Assembly: GCA_028704035.1 (NCBI GenBank)
Contig: JAQVLS010000072.1
Coordinates: 1 to 7,540, forward strand
Origin: Desulfotomaculaceae bacterium
Lineage (GTDB): Bacteria; Bacillota; Desulfotomaculia; Desulfotomaculales; Pelotomaculaceae
Length of the DNA stretch: 7,540 nt
Direction of reading: 5' to 3'
Below the pieces are notes generated by a model. The model saw only the letters and a list, made by a program, of their open reading frames with translations, searched no databases and was not told where the DNA came from. Within the stretch, counting starts at the first letter, position 1. Every line of letters starts with the position of its first letter. The translations under genes and the position numbers were made by a program. Below, piece by piece: positions 1 to 6,786 of the stretch.

Positions 1-38
1 AGCACCAGTTCCAACTGCATCGGCGTATATAAAATCAC
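1..38 (-). CDS. YlzJ-like protein, N-terminal fragment (cut by window start)
   Basis: Only the first dozen codons are visible. They read [12 protein letters not shown] if the GTG at 36-38 is the start. This GTG overlaps the TGA of tepA as GTGA, and an AGAGGTG ribosome-binding site lies 8 nt upstream inside tepA. The short hydrophobic start resembles the YlzJ-like family, small Firmicute proteins of unknown function usually found between tepA and spoIIIE/ftsK. The overlap, ribosome-binding site and position are what is seen. The family assignment rests on about 12 residues plus synteny, so it is tentative. The rest of the gene, and probably spoIIIE, should lie beyond the left edge. Confidence 0.6.
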   Translation of the reverse strand, partial: MILYTPMQLELV

Positions 39-877
39 TGGAGCGGCACCTCTTTCCGGTTCTTTTTCTGTTCCTCGATCAAGTTATTCAGTTTCTTAAC
101 AGCATCGCCTATACCGCCGACCTCATCAATCAGTCCTACCTCCACAGCTTCCCTGCCGATTAAGACCGTTCCAATATCCCTGGCCAGATCTCCGGTCCTG
201 AACATCAATTCGCGGAACTTTCCTTCTGTAATCTTCGAGTGTTCTATGGTAAAACGAACCACCCGGTCCTGCATTTTGTCCAGGTATTCATAGGTCTGCG
301 GCACGCCAATAACCAGTCCGTTGAGACGGATCGGGTGAATGGTCATGCTGGCCGTGTTGGCGATATAAGAATACTGCGTTCCCACGGCAATCGGCACGCC
401 TATGGAGTGCCCCCCGCCCAGGACTACCGATACCGTCGGCTTAGACATGCCGGAGATCATTTCGGCTATGGCCAGGCCGGCCTCCACGTCCCCTCCTACA
501 GTATTGAGGACAATCAAGATGCCCTCTATTTCGGGAGCCTGCTCAAGGGCTACCAGCTGCGGGATCATGTGTTCATACTTTGTGGTCTTATTCTGCGGCG
601 GCAGCACCAGGTGGCCTTCAATTTGGCCGATGATAGTAAGGCAGTGAATATTACTTTTTATTTCCGGCATTGGCATTGAGCCTACTTCTTTCATTGCCTC
701 CAGGGAACTTTTGGACTTGCCGGACACCCTGCGGTCGTGCCTGGGGTCCCGGTCGGGATCTTCGCTCCGGTCCGGGTGCCCACGCCGCTCAGGTCCCGGC
801 TCAACGCCCGGTCCGGGCGGCGGGTCAGGGGTATAGGGGAAAACTCCTGGTTCAGGATTAAAACCCTGCTTCTTCAT
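35..877 (-). CDS. tepA: TepA/ClpP-class serine protease homologue
   Basis: This is a 280-residue protein of the ClpP/crotonase-fold TepA (YmfB) family, known in Bacillus as 'translocation-enhancing protein' and predicted to be a cytoplasmic serine peptidase. The core spans about residues 75-265. It contains an NTVGGD segment (125-130), the nucleophile motif GGGHSIG with Ser158, and MTIHP with the likely catalytic His181. The C-terminus is lysine-rich. Residues 8-50 are an unusual extension rich in Pro, Gly, Asp and Arg. The start at 875-877 is chosen because GGAGTG lies 6 nt upstream. The longer frame (to 943) would begin inside the upstream terminator and adds an AT-rich, unlikely N-terminus. 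It is transcribed after the thiamine operon terminator, so it probably has its own promoter in 878-930, but I see no convincing -35/-10 pair there. The downstream ylzJ-like gene overlaps its stop codon. Confidence 0.88.
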   Translation of the reverse strand: MKKQGFNPEPGVFPYTPDPPPGPGVEPGPERRGHPDRSEDPDRDPRHDRRVSGKSKSSLEAMKEVGSMPMPEIKSNIHCLTIIGQIEGHLVLPPQNKTTKYEHMIPQLVALEQAPEIEGILIVLNTVGGDVEAGLAIAEMISGMSKPTVSVVLGGGHSIGVPIAVGTQYSYIANTASMTIHPIRLNGLVIGVPQTYEYLDKMQDRVVRFTIEHSKITEGKFRELMFRTGDLARDIGTVLIGREAVEVGLIDEVGGIGDAVKKLNNLIEEQKKNRKEVPLQ

Positions 878-930
878 TAATTTCACTCCAGCATTGTTAT
901 TTTTCAGCACTCTTAGTATGCATTTATAAT

Positions 931-964
931 AAAAAAAATACACGGGCCATAACCCGTGTTTTTA
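931..964 (-). terminator. Intrinsic terminator of the thiamine operon
   Basis: A perfect 7-bp stem (ACACGGG at 940-946 with CCCGTGT at 953-959) encloses a 6-nt loop. Read on the minus strand it is followed by TATTTTTTTT, a strong U tract. The A/T runs flanking both sides extend the stem and could make it work in both directions. It lies about 32 nt after the stop of the HAD phosphatase gene and just upstream of tepA, so it separates the two transcription units. Confidence 0.88.
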
Positions 965-996
965 TTAAGCGTGAAAATGCTGTTTCCATGAATATT

Positions 997-1656
997 TTAT
1001 TTCAACGAATCGAGGTAAAAAATTATATCACTGAAGTCATCATAACTCCTGGCGCCGATCCCGTTGTCCCGGCAGAACCGGTATAAATCTTTTTTGGCAA
1101 AAACAATATCGGCCTTTGTGGCGGGGCAGGTGTCAGAATAGCCGTCCCCAACATATATAACCGTATTCCCCTTGCCTTTCAGTTTTTCTACCAGCCTGGT
1201 TTTACAGGTCCCGCAGATACCGCATTGCGGATTTATACCGGGACATTCTATTTTAAAACCGCCGTCATAAACCATTCTGTTTGCATAATAGGGTACCTCA
1301 ACCTGGTACTTTTCGAATACAGCTTCAATACAAAAATCATAACCATCGCTTAACACATAGACCTTGTGGTCCCGATTCCGGCATAATTCCAGGAATTCCA
1401 TAAAGTACTCGTCTATTTCCATTGTGTCCAGCAGCCTTTTCAGATCGCTGAGGTCAGCCTGGAAAAGATTAAAGGTCATATTCGCGCACTGCTCCGTGGA
1501 GATCTCTTTCCTTTCCCAGCGTTCATCTATCTCACGCCAGCCTTCGCCCGCGAAAGCCTCGACCATGGCGGCGCAGGTGTCCTTTTTGGTTATGGTCCCG
1601 TCAAAGTCGACAAATAAAACTATACCCTTATTTTTCATGGCAATGTCTGCTTTCAC
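997..1656 (-). CDS. HAD-IB phosphatase (MtnX-like) with Cys cluster, last gene of thi operon
   Basis: This 219-residue haloacid dehalogenase-superfamily phosphatase belongs to subclass IB, similar to the MtnX/phosphoserine phosphatase-like group. Visible motifs are motif I VDFDGT (Asp17 nucleophile, Asp19), motif II VLSDG (Ser103), and motif IV GDGYSD (Asp171, Asp175, metal binding). Between them, at 138-152, is a cysteine cluster (Cys138, Cys145, Cys148, Cys151) ending in CGTCK, whose lysine may be motif III. The start is GTG at 1654-1656, overlapping the thiC stop as GTGA, with GGAGAA just upstream; the internal ATG at 1638 lacks a good ribosome-binding site. There is no signal peptide, so it is cytoplasmic. 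The substrate is unknown. Its place in a riboswitch-controlled thiamine operon suggests dephosphorylation of thiamine monophosphate or a pyrimidine/thiazole phosphate, which is inference. An MtnX role in methionine salvage is less likely because no mtn genes are nearby. Confidence 0.85.
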   Translation of the reverse strand: MKADIAMKNKGIVLFVDFDGTITKKDTCAAMVEAFAGEGWREIDERWERKEISTEQCANMTFNLFQADLSDLKRLLDTMEIDEYFMEFLELCRNRDHKVYVLSDGYDFCIEAVFEKYQVEVPYYANRMVYDGGFKIECPGINPQCGICGTCKTRLVEKLKGKGNTVIYVGDGYSDTCPATKADIVFAKKDLYRFCRDNGIGARSYDDFSDIIFYLDSLK

Positions 1657-2951
1657 AAGCTTTCTCCGCTTAAAACCTTATTCATACTGCGCACGGCACA
1701 CATCTTACCGCACATGGTGCAGGTGCCCTCGTTTTCCGGTGTGGACTCAGACCTGTAACGCACTGCCTTCTCCGGGTCCATCGCCAGTTCAAACATCCTT
1801 GTCCAGTCCAGGTTACGCCTGGCCGCACTCATTTCTTCATCCCACCGCGCCGCTCCAGGCACACCCTTTGCAATGTCAGCGGCGTGGGCGGCAATGCGTG
1901 AAGCGATGATACCCTCTTTCATATCTTCCAGTGTAGGAAGCCGCAAATGTTCCGCCGGTGTGACATAACACAGGAAGTCTGCTCCATTGGCAGCCGCGAT
2001 TGCGCCTCCGATCGCGCTCGTGATATGGTCATAGCCCGGTGCGACATCTGTTACAAGCGGCCCTAACACATAAAACGGCGCCCCGTGGCATAATTTCTTC
2101 TCTAAAAGTATATTAGGCACTATCTCGTTTAATGCCATGTGTCCGGGCCCTTCGATAATGACCTGGACATCCTTTTTCCAGGCTCTTTTTGTCAATTCCC
2201 CGAGGATAATCAATTCCTGTACCTGGGAAGCATCGGTGGCGTCCTTGATGCTGCCCGGCCGGCAGGCGTCGCCAAGGCTGACAGTAACGTCATACTCCCG
2301 GCAGATATCAAGAAGTTCATCATAATATTCAAAAAACGGGTTTTCCCGGTTATTCAGTTCCATCCAGGCGAAAAGCAGGGAGCCGCCCCTGGATACAATA
2401 TTGGTCAGCCGCGGGTTCTTTTTGAACCTGGCAGCGGTTTCCCGGTTAATTCCCGCGTGAATGGTCATAAAGTCAACCCCGTCGCGTGCGTGTTTTTCAA
2501 CCACTCCTAAAAATTCTTTTGCCGTTATTCTTTCCAGTTCTTTATCGTAGAACCCCACGGCATCATAGACCGGCACGGTGCCAATCGCGGCAGGTGACAT
2601 TTCGACCAGCCTGCGCCTGAAGTCCTCGGTTTTACCATAGCAACTCAAATCCATTATGGCGTCAGCCTTCAACTCTACAGCCTTCCGCACCTTTTCCAGC
2701 TCGGTTTCAATATTGCAGCAATCTTTGGATATACCGAGATTTACATTGATCTTGGTCTTTAGGCCCTCTCCAATGCCGCATGGTTCAAGTGAACCATGTT
2801 TTTTATTGGCCGGAATTACTACTTTTCCCTCCGCTATAAGTCCCCGCAGTTTTTCAGGCTCTACCATTTCCCTGCGGGCTACCGTCTCCATTTCACCGGT
2901 AATAATGCCTCTTCGTGCCCCATCCATCTGAGTAGTGTAATTCAAAATCAT
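1653..2951 (-). CDS. thiC: Phosphomethylpyrimidine synthase ThiC
   Basis: ThiC is a radical SAM enzyme that rearranges 5-aminoimidazole ribotide (AIR) into 4-amino-5-hydroxymethyl-2-methylpyrimidine phosphate (HMP-P), the pyrimidine half of thiamine. The protein is 432 residues, normal for the short form in anaerobes. The N-terminus [15 protein letters not shown], the IEGPGHM segment, the [14 protein letters not shown] segment and the C-terminal cluster Cys411-x2-Cys414-x3-Cys418 that holds the 4Fe-4S centre are all present. I chose the ATG at 2949-2951: it overlaps the thiE stop as ATGA and has GGAAGGG just upstream. The frame stays open to 2984, but those 11 extra residues lie inside thiE and do not look like the family. 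The enzyme is oxygen-sensitive, fitting an anaerobe. With the neighbouring permease remnant broken, ThiC may be the main HMP source. The HAD gene overlaps its stop codon. Confidence 0.96.
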   Translation of the reverse strand: MILNYTTQMDGARRGIITGEMETVARREMVEPEKLRGLIAEGKVVIPANKKHGSLEPCGIGEGLKTKINVNLGISKDCCNIETELEKVRKAVELKADAIMDLSCYGKTEDFRRRLVEMSPAAIGTVPVYDAVGFYDKELERITAKEFLGVVEKHARDGVDFMTIHAGINRETAARFKKNPRLTNIVSRGGSLLFAWMELNNRENPFFEYYDELLDICREYDVTVSLGDACRPGSIKDATDASQVQELIILGELTKRAWKKDVQVIIEGPGHMALNEIVPNILLEKKLCHGAPFYVLGPLVTDVAPGYDHITSAIGGAIAAANGADFLCYVTPAEHLRLPTLEDMKEGIIASRIAAHAADIAKGVPGAARWDEEMSAARRNLDWTRMFELAMDPEKAVRYRSESTPENEGTCTMCGKMCAVRSMNKVLSGESL

Positions 2952-3613
2952 ACACCCTTCCATATAATATCTTTGGAATACCACACCCCTTTAGCATTCC
3001 AGGCGCTTTTCAGTTCTTTGGCCGCTGCTTCAATATCATCACTGGCCAAGATCGCGGATATGACGGAAATACCATCAATCCCTGATTTCTTTACTTCAGC
3101 TATATTGGCCATCCCGATCCCGCCTATACCCACGATAGGTATTGATACGCTTTCCTTTATTTTTTTCAACCCTGCCGTACCGATGGGTTCAATCCCGGTC
3201 ACCTTGCTCCCGGTGTGGTATACCGGGCCAGCCCCGAGATAATCTGCGCCGTTTTTCTCCCCGTATACCGCCTCAGTCACATTTGAAACCGAATAGCCGA
3301 GTATTTTTCCCGGACCAAGCAGCTTTCTGGCGACCTCCAGAGGCAGGTCCTCCTGTCCTATATGCAGCCCCTCCGCGTCCACCGCGAGAGCGATATCCAG
3401 CCTGTCGTTGATTATCAGCGGCACACCGTACGAGTTGGCCAGCTTTTTCATCTCCAGTGCGATATTATAAAATTCACCGCTGCCCGCGTCCTTCTCCCTG
3501 AGCTGGAGGAGGGCCACACCGCCTTTAATCGCCTTTTCAACCGCTTGGTATAAACTTATGTCCCTGAGCATGCCCCGGCCCGTGACAAGATACAGGCTGT
3601 AGTCTACAAACAT
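2948..3613 (-). CDS. thiE: Thiamine-phosphate synthase ThiE
   Basis: This 221-residue TIM-barrel enzyme condenses HMP-pyrophosphate with thiazole phosphate to give thiamine monophosphate and pyrophosphate. Family motifs are in order: LLQLREKD (pyrimidine/pyrophosphate site), [20 protein letters not shown] (Mg and substrate binding), [15 protein letters not shown] (phosphate loop), PIVGIGGI and GISVISAI. The length is close to the family norm, with a short extra C-terminal tail (about 205-221) running into the thiC start region. The start ATG at 3611-3613 lies inside the last codons of thiM (10-nt overlap), with AGAGGGAGA upstream as ribosome-binding site. It sits between thiM, which supplies thiazole phosphate, and thiC, which supplies the pyrimidine. 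I see no missing key residue. Confidence 0.96.
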   Translation of the reverse strand: MFVDYSLYLVTGRGMLRDISLYQAVEKAIKGGVALLQLREKDAGSGEFYNIALEMKKLANSYGVPLIINDRLDIALAVDAEGLHIGQEDLPLEVARKLLGPGKILGYSVSNVTEAVYGEKNGADYLGAGPVYHTGSKVTGIEPIGTAGLKKIKESVSIPIVGIGGIGMANIAEVKKSGIDGISVISAILASDDIEAAAKELKSAWNAKGVWYSKDIIWKGV

Positions 3614-4407
3614 TCGATTCTCCCTCTTTTCATTATATCGTCTTCAGACAAATTATATATATGGTCAAAAAGCCTGGCCCTGAAAGTCCCCGGCAGGACT
3701 CTTCCCAGCGAGCCGGCCGCCGTTTCCCCGGCCAGGCTCATGGCCATGAGCGCGGCGGCGCTGGAAATAAACCGGTCATCACTGACACCGGCAGCGGCGG
3801 CGGCCAGAGCGCCGGCCATGCACCCGGCGCCGGTGATCATCGTCAGCATTTTTGTTCCGTTATAGACCAGGCAGGTCCTCTCGCCGTCAGTGATAATGTC
3901 AGTTTCCCCGGTGGCGGCCACAACTGTGCCGTACCGCCCGGCCAGCGCCCGGCAGGCTTCAACCGCCCCCTGCCCGTCATCTATGGAATCGACGCCCCTA
4001 ACCTTCCCCGCATGCCCGGCGAGAAACTTGATCTCCCCGGTATTTCCTTTGATCACAGAAATTTTAGCCGCTTCGAGTAGCTCTTTTATAACATCTATTT
4101 TCCTGGGTATGGCCCCGCAGGCAACCGGGTCCAGCACGACCGGCTTGTTCAGGGATGAAGCCTTTCGGGCCGCAAGCACCGCCGCTTCTTTTTGTTCTTC
4201 ATTGAGTGTGCCGATGTTGATATACAGAGCCGAGATCAGGCCAGCAAAATCAGCCACCTCCGATTTAGCTTCGCACATGGCGGGTGAGGCGCCGAAGCAG
4301 AGCAGGATATTGGCGCAGTCGTTTATGGTAACATAGTTGGTAATAGCCTGTACCAGCGGGGTTTTTTCCCTTACACAGCTTAATACATCAACAATCTTAC
4401 TGAGCAT
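3604..4407 (-). CDS. thiM: Hydroxyethylthiazole kinase ThiM
   Basis: This 267-residue ribokinase-like kinase phosphorylates 4-methyl-5-(2-hydroxyethyl)thiazole (THZ) with ATP, a salvage step that feeds ThiE. Characteristic segments are QAITNYVTINDCANILLCFGASP near the N-terminus (substrate site and trimer contact), VVLDPVACG, VIKGNTGEI, and the anion hole and catalytic Cys motif ITGAGCMAGALAA. The start ATG at 4405-4407 has a very strong ribosome-binding site, GGGGGAGGAAAAAT, directly before it. It overlaps the stop of the cytX remnant by 11 nt. The gene is visibly richer in GC and alanine than thiD. Since thiG/H/F/S are not in this window, ThiM points to thiazole salvage, although de novo genes may lie elsewhere. 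Confidence 0.95.
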   Translation of the reverse strand: MLSKIVDVLSCVREKTPLVQAITNYVTINDCANILLCFGASPAMCEAKSEVADFAGLISALYINIGTLNEEQKEAAVLAARKASSLNKPVVLDPVACGAIPRKIDVIKELLEAAKISVIKGNTGEIKFLAGHAGKVRGVDSIDDGQGAVEACRALAGRYGTVVAATGETDIITDGERTCLVYNGTKMLTMITGAGCMAGALAAAAAGVSDDRFISSAAALMAMSLAGETAAGSLGRVLPGTFRARLFDHIYNLSEDDIMKRGRIECL

Positions 4408-4870
4408 ATTTTTCCTCCCCCTTTAAAACAAAAGCTTTTTTAACATACCTGGAGACAGCATATGCCAGCAGCGTAACCGCCATGGACAGCACATGGTCGC
4501 TCCTATAAGCAGGTCCTGTCCGATAAAGACATATTATGACGCCGCCGCTGCCGCGGCTAGGCCGGTGAAATTGAACATATCGAGAGAATGGTTGTCCCTG
4601 TATAAAATAGTTCGCGATTACAACGGAGAAAACCGGCGCGAAAAGCAAGCCGATCATGTACAAGAAATTCTCATACTGTTCCATGGGGAAATACATGGCC
4701 AGCAGCATTCCCAGGACGTCGATGGGGTGTCCGATAAATATCACGAACAAACCCTGTTTCAGGCCGAGGGAAGCGATTAAACTGCCCGTCATAATTTCCG
4801 CCAGTGAGACGGACGCTCCAAACCAGAGGGTAAAAAAGCTGAAGCCTCCAATTTTTCTCGTTTCAGTCAT
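4397..4870 (-). pseudogene. cytX: Decayed, internally deleted CytX-type HMP permease remnant
   Basis: The open frame encodes 157 residues but is not an intact protein. Residues 1-50 (GGFSFFTLWFGASVSLAEIM, then GLKQGLFVIFIGH) match the start of CytX, an NCS1-family permease proposed to import hydroxymethylpyrimidine and usually close to 400 residues long. Residues about 55-90 (FPMEQYENFLYMIGLLFAP, then YFI) look like the region near its C-terminus, so most of the membrane core is missing, with the junction near 4690-4726. After residue 91 the permease-like sequence continues in the next frame (MFNFTGLAAAAAS, stop codon at 4534-4536, then FIGQDLLIGATM). It returns to the original frame at VLSMAVTLLAYAVSRYV. 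Two compensating frameshifts thus bypass an in-frame stop. The start overlaps thiD by 8 nt and the end overlaps thiM by 11 nt. A functional small membrane protein is possible but unlikely. Identification is from memory of the family. Confidence 0.75.
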
Positions 4871-5669
4871 TTAGCCAACCCGCCTTATGATATAAATTGT
4901 AAAAATGGTTGGTCGGCCCGACACCGCGGCCAAGTTCGAAGGAGTGTTCAATGGCGCCGTTTATATATTCTTTCGCCAGCCTGGCCGCCTCTGAGATCGG
5001 ATATCCCCCGGCAAGCAGGGCCGCAATGGCTGATGAAAATGTACAGCCTGTGCCGTGGGTGTTCTTTGTCTCTATCCTTGCCCCCTTGAGATAATTAAAG
5101 TTTTTGCCGTTATAAACGACATCTATGGCGTCACCGGTCAGGTGACCACCCTTGACTATTACTTTCATACTGCCAAGCCCGTTTATTTTCACGGCTGCTT
5201 CCTCCATCTGCGCCAGGTTTTCAATTTTATCGCCGGTGATCAACTCCGCCTCGAACAGGTTCGGTGTCACCACTTCAGCCAGGGGAAACAGCACCTTAAC
5301 CAGTTCGTCCTTGGCTTCTTCCCGCAGCAGGTAGTAGCCGCTTTTAGAAACCATGACCGGGTCAACGACGATGTTGGCCGCCCTGTTCTTTTTCAGGCAC
5401 TCACCGATCACATCTATTATTTCTATGCTCGAAACCATCCCCACCTTGACCGCGTCAATTTTGATGTCTTCAAAAAGGCAGTTGATCTGGTCCTTGATGA
5501 TATCGACGTCCAGTTCTCTAACATTAAAGACGCCCATAGTATTCTGCGCGGTGACGGCCGTGATTACGCTCATGCCGTAAGCACCCAGCGCGCTGAATGT
5601 TTTCAAATCCGCTTGTATGCCCGCACCGCCGCATGAATCGGAGCCCGCGATTGTTAACACTGTTTTCAT
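4863..5669 (-). CDS. thiD: Bifunctional HMP kinase / HMP-phosphate kinase ThiD
   Basis: This 268-residue ribokinase-superfamily enzyme phosphorylates hydroxymethylpyrimidine to HMP-P and then to HMP-PP, the substrate of ThiE. Diagnostic motifs are [20 protein letters not shown] at the N-terminus (HMP site), [36 protein letters not shown], and the anion hole/catalytic [16 protein letters not shown] near residues 203-218. The length is typical. It is the first gene after the TPP riboswitch and its terminator, so its expression should fall when thiamine pyrophosphate is abundant. The start ATG at 5667-5669 is preceded by a run of eight G residues (5674-5681) acting as ribosome-binding site. The next ORF begins 8 nt before its stop. 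Confidence 0.96.
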   Translation of the reverse strand: MKTVLTIAGSDSCGGAGIQADLKTFSALGAYGMSVITAVTAQNTMGVFNVRELDVDIIKDQINCLFEDIKIDAVKVGMVSSIEIIDVIGECLKKNRAANIVVDPVMVSKSGYYLLREEAKDELVKVLFPLAEVVTPNLFEAELITGDKIENLAQMEEAAVKINGLGSMKVIVKGGHLTGDAIDVVYNGKNFNYLKGARIETKNTHGTGCTFSSAIAALLAGGYPISEAARLAKEYINGAIEHSFELGRGVGPTNHFYNLYHKAGWLND

Positions 5670-5673
5670 ATAA

Positions 5674-5681
5674 CCCCCCCC
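5674..5681 (-). promoter_or_regulatory. G8 ribosome-binding site of thiD
   Basis: An uninterrupted run of eight G (as transcribed) is followed by TTAT and the thiD ATG. It can pair as a G-rich Shine-Dalgarno sequence, but it is a homopolymer rather than the usual AGGAGG. This is the only candidate ribosome-binding site at proper distance for thiD. Confidence 0.65.
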
Positions 5682-5711
5682 GTCTTATGATAAATCTGCA
5701 GATCACCCCCC

Positions 5712-5751
5712 AAAAAAGAAATAGCCTTTTACCTGAACTGGTAAAAGGCTA
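5712..5751 (-). terminator. Riboswitch-controlled intrinsic terminator (expression platform)
   Basis: Read on the minus strand this is a perfect 12-bp stem (TAGCCTTTTACC at 5740-5751 with GGTAAAAGGCTA at 5722-5733), a 6-nt loop, and a U-rich tail TTTCTTTTTT. It lies between the TPP aptamer and thiD, so it should stop transcription before thiD when TPP is bound. Its 5' arm (5743-5749) can instead pair with AGAAGGC at 5771-5777, at the aptamer's 3' edge (7 pairs including one G-U), a candidate antiterminator. Confidence 0.92.
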
Positions 5752-5773
5752 CAAACGCACCTAAAATACGGCC

Positions 5774-5862
5774 TTCTCTCCCTACGCTGGCATTACCCAG
5801 ATCAGGTTCAATGGGTCAGAACTAATATTCTTTCTCAGCTGAATCACTTCAGCTCCCCATGG
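5774..5862 (-). promoter_or_regulatory. TPP riboswitch (THI element)
   Basis: The minus strand carries the conserved thi-box landmarks in the right order: GGGGAGC, a compact P3 hairpin (AGCTGAA, loop GTGA, TTCAGCT), the pyrimidine-sensing CTGAGA (5833-5838), then ACCCATTGAACCTGATCTGG and GTAATGCCAGCGTAGGGA. This aptamer binds thiamine pyrophosphate and turns expression off. It sits about 110 nt upstream of thiD, just after a plausible promoter and just before a strong terminator, so control by premature transcription termination is expected. The P3 arm is short, without the optional P3a extension seen in some homologues. Confidence 0.97.
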
Positions 5863-5895
5863 CATTTATTTTGTTGTTTTAACTTTATTAAATTT

Positions 5896-5924
5896 AAGAT
5901 ATCAGAAGACACTAGAGAATGCAA
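5896..5924 (-). promoter_or_regulatory. Predicted sigma-A promoter of the thiamine operon
   Basis: On the minus strand, TTGCAT (5919-5924) is followed by a 17-nt spacer and TATCTT (5896-5901). A TG one base upstream of the -10 gives an extended -10. A start near 5889 would place the riboswitch about 25 nt into the transcript, which is the expected geometry. This is prediction from consensus only. Confidence 0.6.
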
Positions 5925-6099
5925 GTGAAATATGGCTGGTCAGTGATAAAGTCTTCATGTTATTGAACTTTTGACTATATTGTACGGTTTTTGCCGCATC
6001 CTGAGCCACTTGAAAGGCGACTTTCCTAGGTGCGTGCGATTTATGTCTATGATCAAAAAACAGATCAAAGGAAAATGCGGAATCATGGGGAAGTATATC

Positions 6100-6129
6100 T
6101 TGTAGATTTAAGAATTTATAGATTACAAT
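6100..6129 (+). promoter_or_regulatory. Possible promoter of the CBS-ACT gene
   Basis: TTGTAG (6100-6105), an 18-nt AT-rich spacer and TACAAT (6124-6129) form a moderate sigma-A-like match. A start near 6136 would leave an 18-nt leader that includes the AAAGGGGTGGA ribosome-binding site of the gene. Other AT-rich hexamers exist upstream (around 5971-5982) but pair less well. Confidence 0.4.
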
Positions 6130-6153
6130 GTATTATAAAGGGGTGGATTTTCC

Positions 6154-6786
6154 ATGTTTATACGTGATTACATGTCAAGGGCGCCTATTACCATTAGCAA
6201 AGAAACCCCAGTCCTTAAAGCGCTGAGCATAATGAAAAAAAACAAGATCAGACAGCTGCCGGTTGTTTTGGAAGGAAAATTAATAGGACTAGTAACAGAA
6301 AAAGATCTGCTCAATGTATCACCGTCCTCGGCTACATCCCTGAGCATATTTGAGGTAAATTACCTACTGGCTAAAATAACGGTGGCCGAAGCCATGGTTA
6401 AAGATGTAATGACAGTTGCACCAGACACCACTATAGAAGAAACGGCGCTGCTGATGAGAGAACACAAAATCAACAGTGTTCCAGTTATTGAAGATAATGC
6501 TTTGGTTGGAATTATCACTGACAGTGACATTTTTGACGCCATGGTCAAGTTGTTCGGTTATGGCAAGCCAGGTATCAGGATGGTTATCGAGGCCAAAGAC
6601 AGGGTGGGCCTGATAGCTGACATAACTAAGATTATCAAGGAGTTTGATATCACAATTCGGGCTATCGTTACAGTTGAAAAAGACGGCCAGAAAGCCGATG
6701 TGGTGCTTAGACTTGGTATTGTTGATCCAGCACCGCTGGTTGAAACACTGGAAAACAACGGATTCAAAGTTACTTACATCAGTTAA
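6154..6786 (+). CDS. CBS-CBS-ACT domain protein (AcuB-like)
   Basis: This 210-residue cytoplasmic protein has two CBS domains (about residues 1-58 and 77-134) and a C-terminal ACT domain (about 142-208). Each CBS domain ends in the nucleotide-ribose contact motif: GLVTEKDL and GIITDSDIF. The ACT domain opens with DRVGLIADITKIIKEFDI, the usual ligand-sensing strand-loop-helix. The layout and length match Bacillus AcuB, implicated in acetoin utilisation. No aco or acuA/acuC neighbours occur here, so I give no symbol. CBS pairs usually bind adenine nucleotides and ACT domains bind amino acids, so it is probably a metabolic sensor; its ligand and partner are unknown. The start ATG has AAAGGGGTGGA about 6 nt upstream. 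It is divergent from the thiamine operon and seems monocistronic. Confidence 0.9.
   Translation: MFIRDYMSRAPITISKETPVLKALSIMKKNKIRQLPVVLEGKLIGLVTEKDLLNVSPSSATSLSIFEVNYLLAKITVAEAMVKDVMTVAPDTTIEETALLMREHKINSVPVIEDNALVGIITDSDIFDAMVKLFGYGKPGIRMVIEAKDRVGLIADITKIIKEFDITIRAIVTVEKDGQKADVVLRLGIVDPAPLVETLENNGFKVTYIS

Noticed and set aside
878..943. Longer tepA reading frame starting at 943
   Set aside because: It starts within the terminator hairpin, lacks a ribosome-binding site and encodes an AT-driven sequence; the ATG at 875-877 has a good GGAGTG.
2952..2984. Eleven extra N-terminal residues for ThiC
   Set aside because: They lie within thiE, do not resemble the family, and the ATGA-overlap start at 2951 has a good ribosome-binding site.
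3661..4336. Plus-strand open frames opposite thiM
   Set aside because: They are low-complexity Pro/Ala/Gly products of the GC-rich antisense of thiM with no family resemblance.
5524..5706. Minus-strand ORF overlapping the thiD start in another frame
   Set aside because: It is a shadow of thiD; the thiD frame carries all family motifs.
6043..6105. Twenty-codon ORF in the thi/CBS-ACT intergenic region
   Set aside because: No ribosome-binding site at useful distance, no recognisable sequence, and it overlaps the predicted promoter; likely chance.
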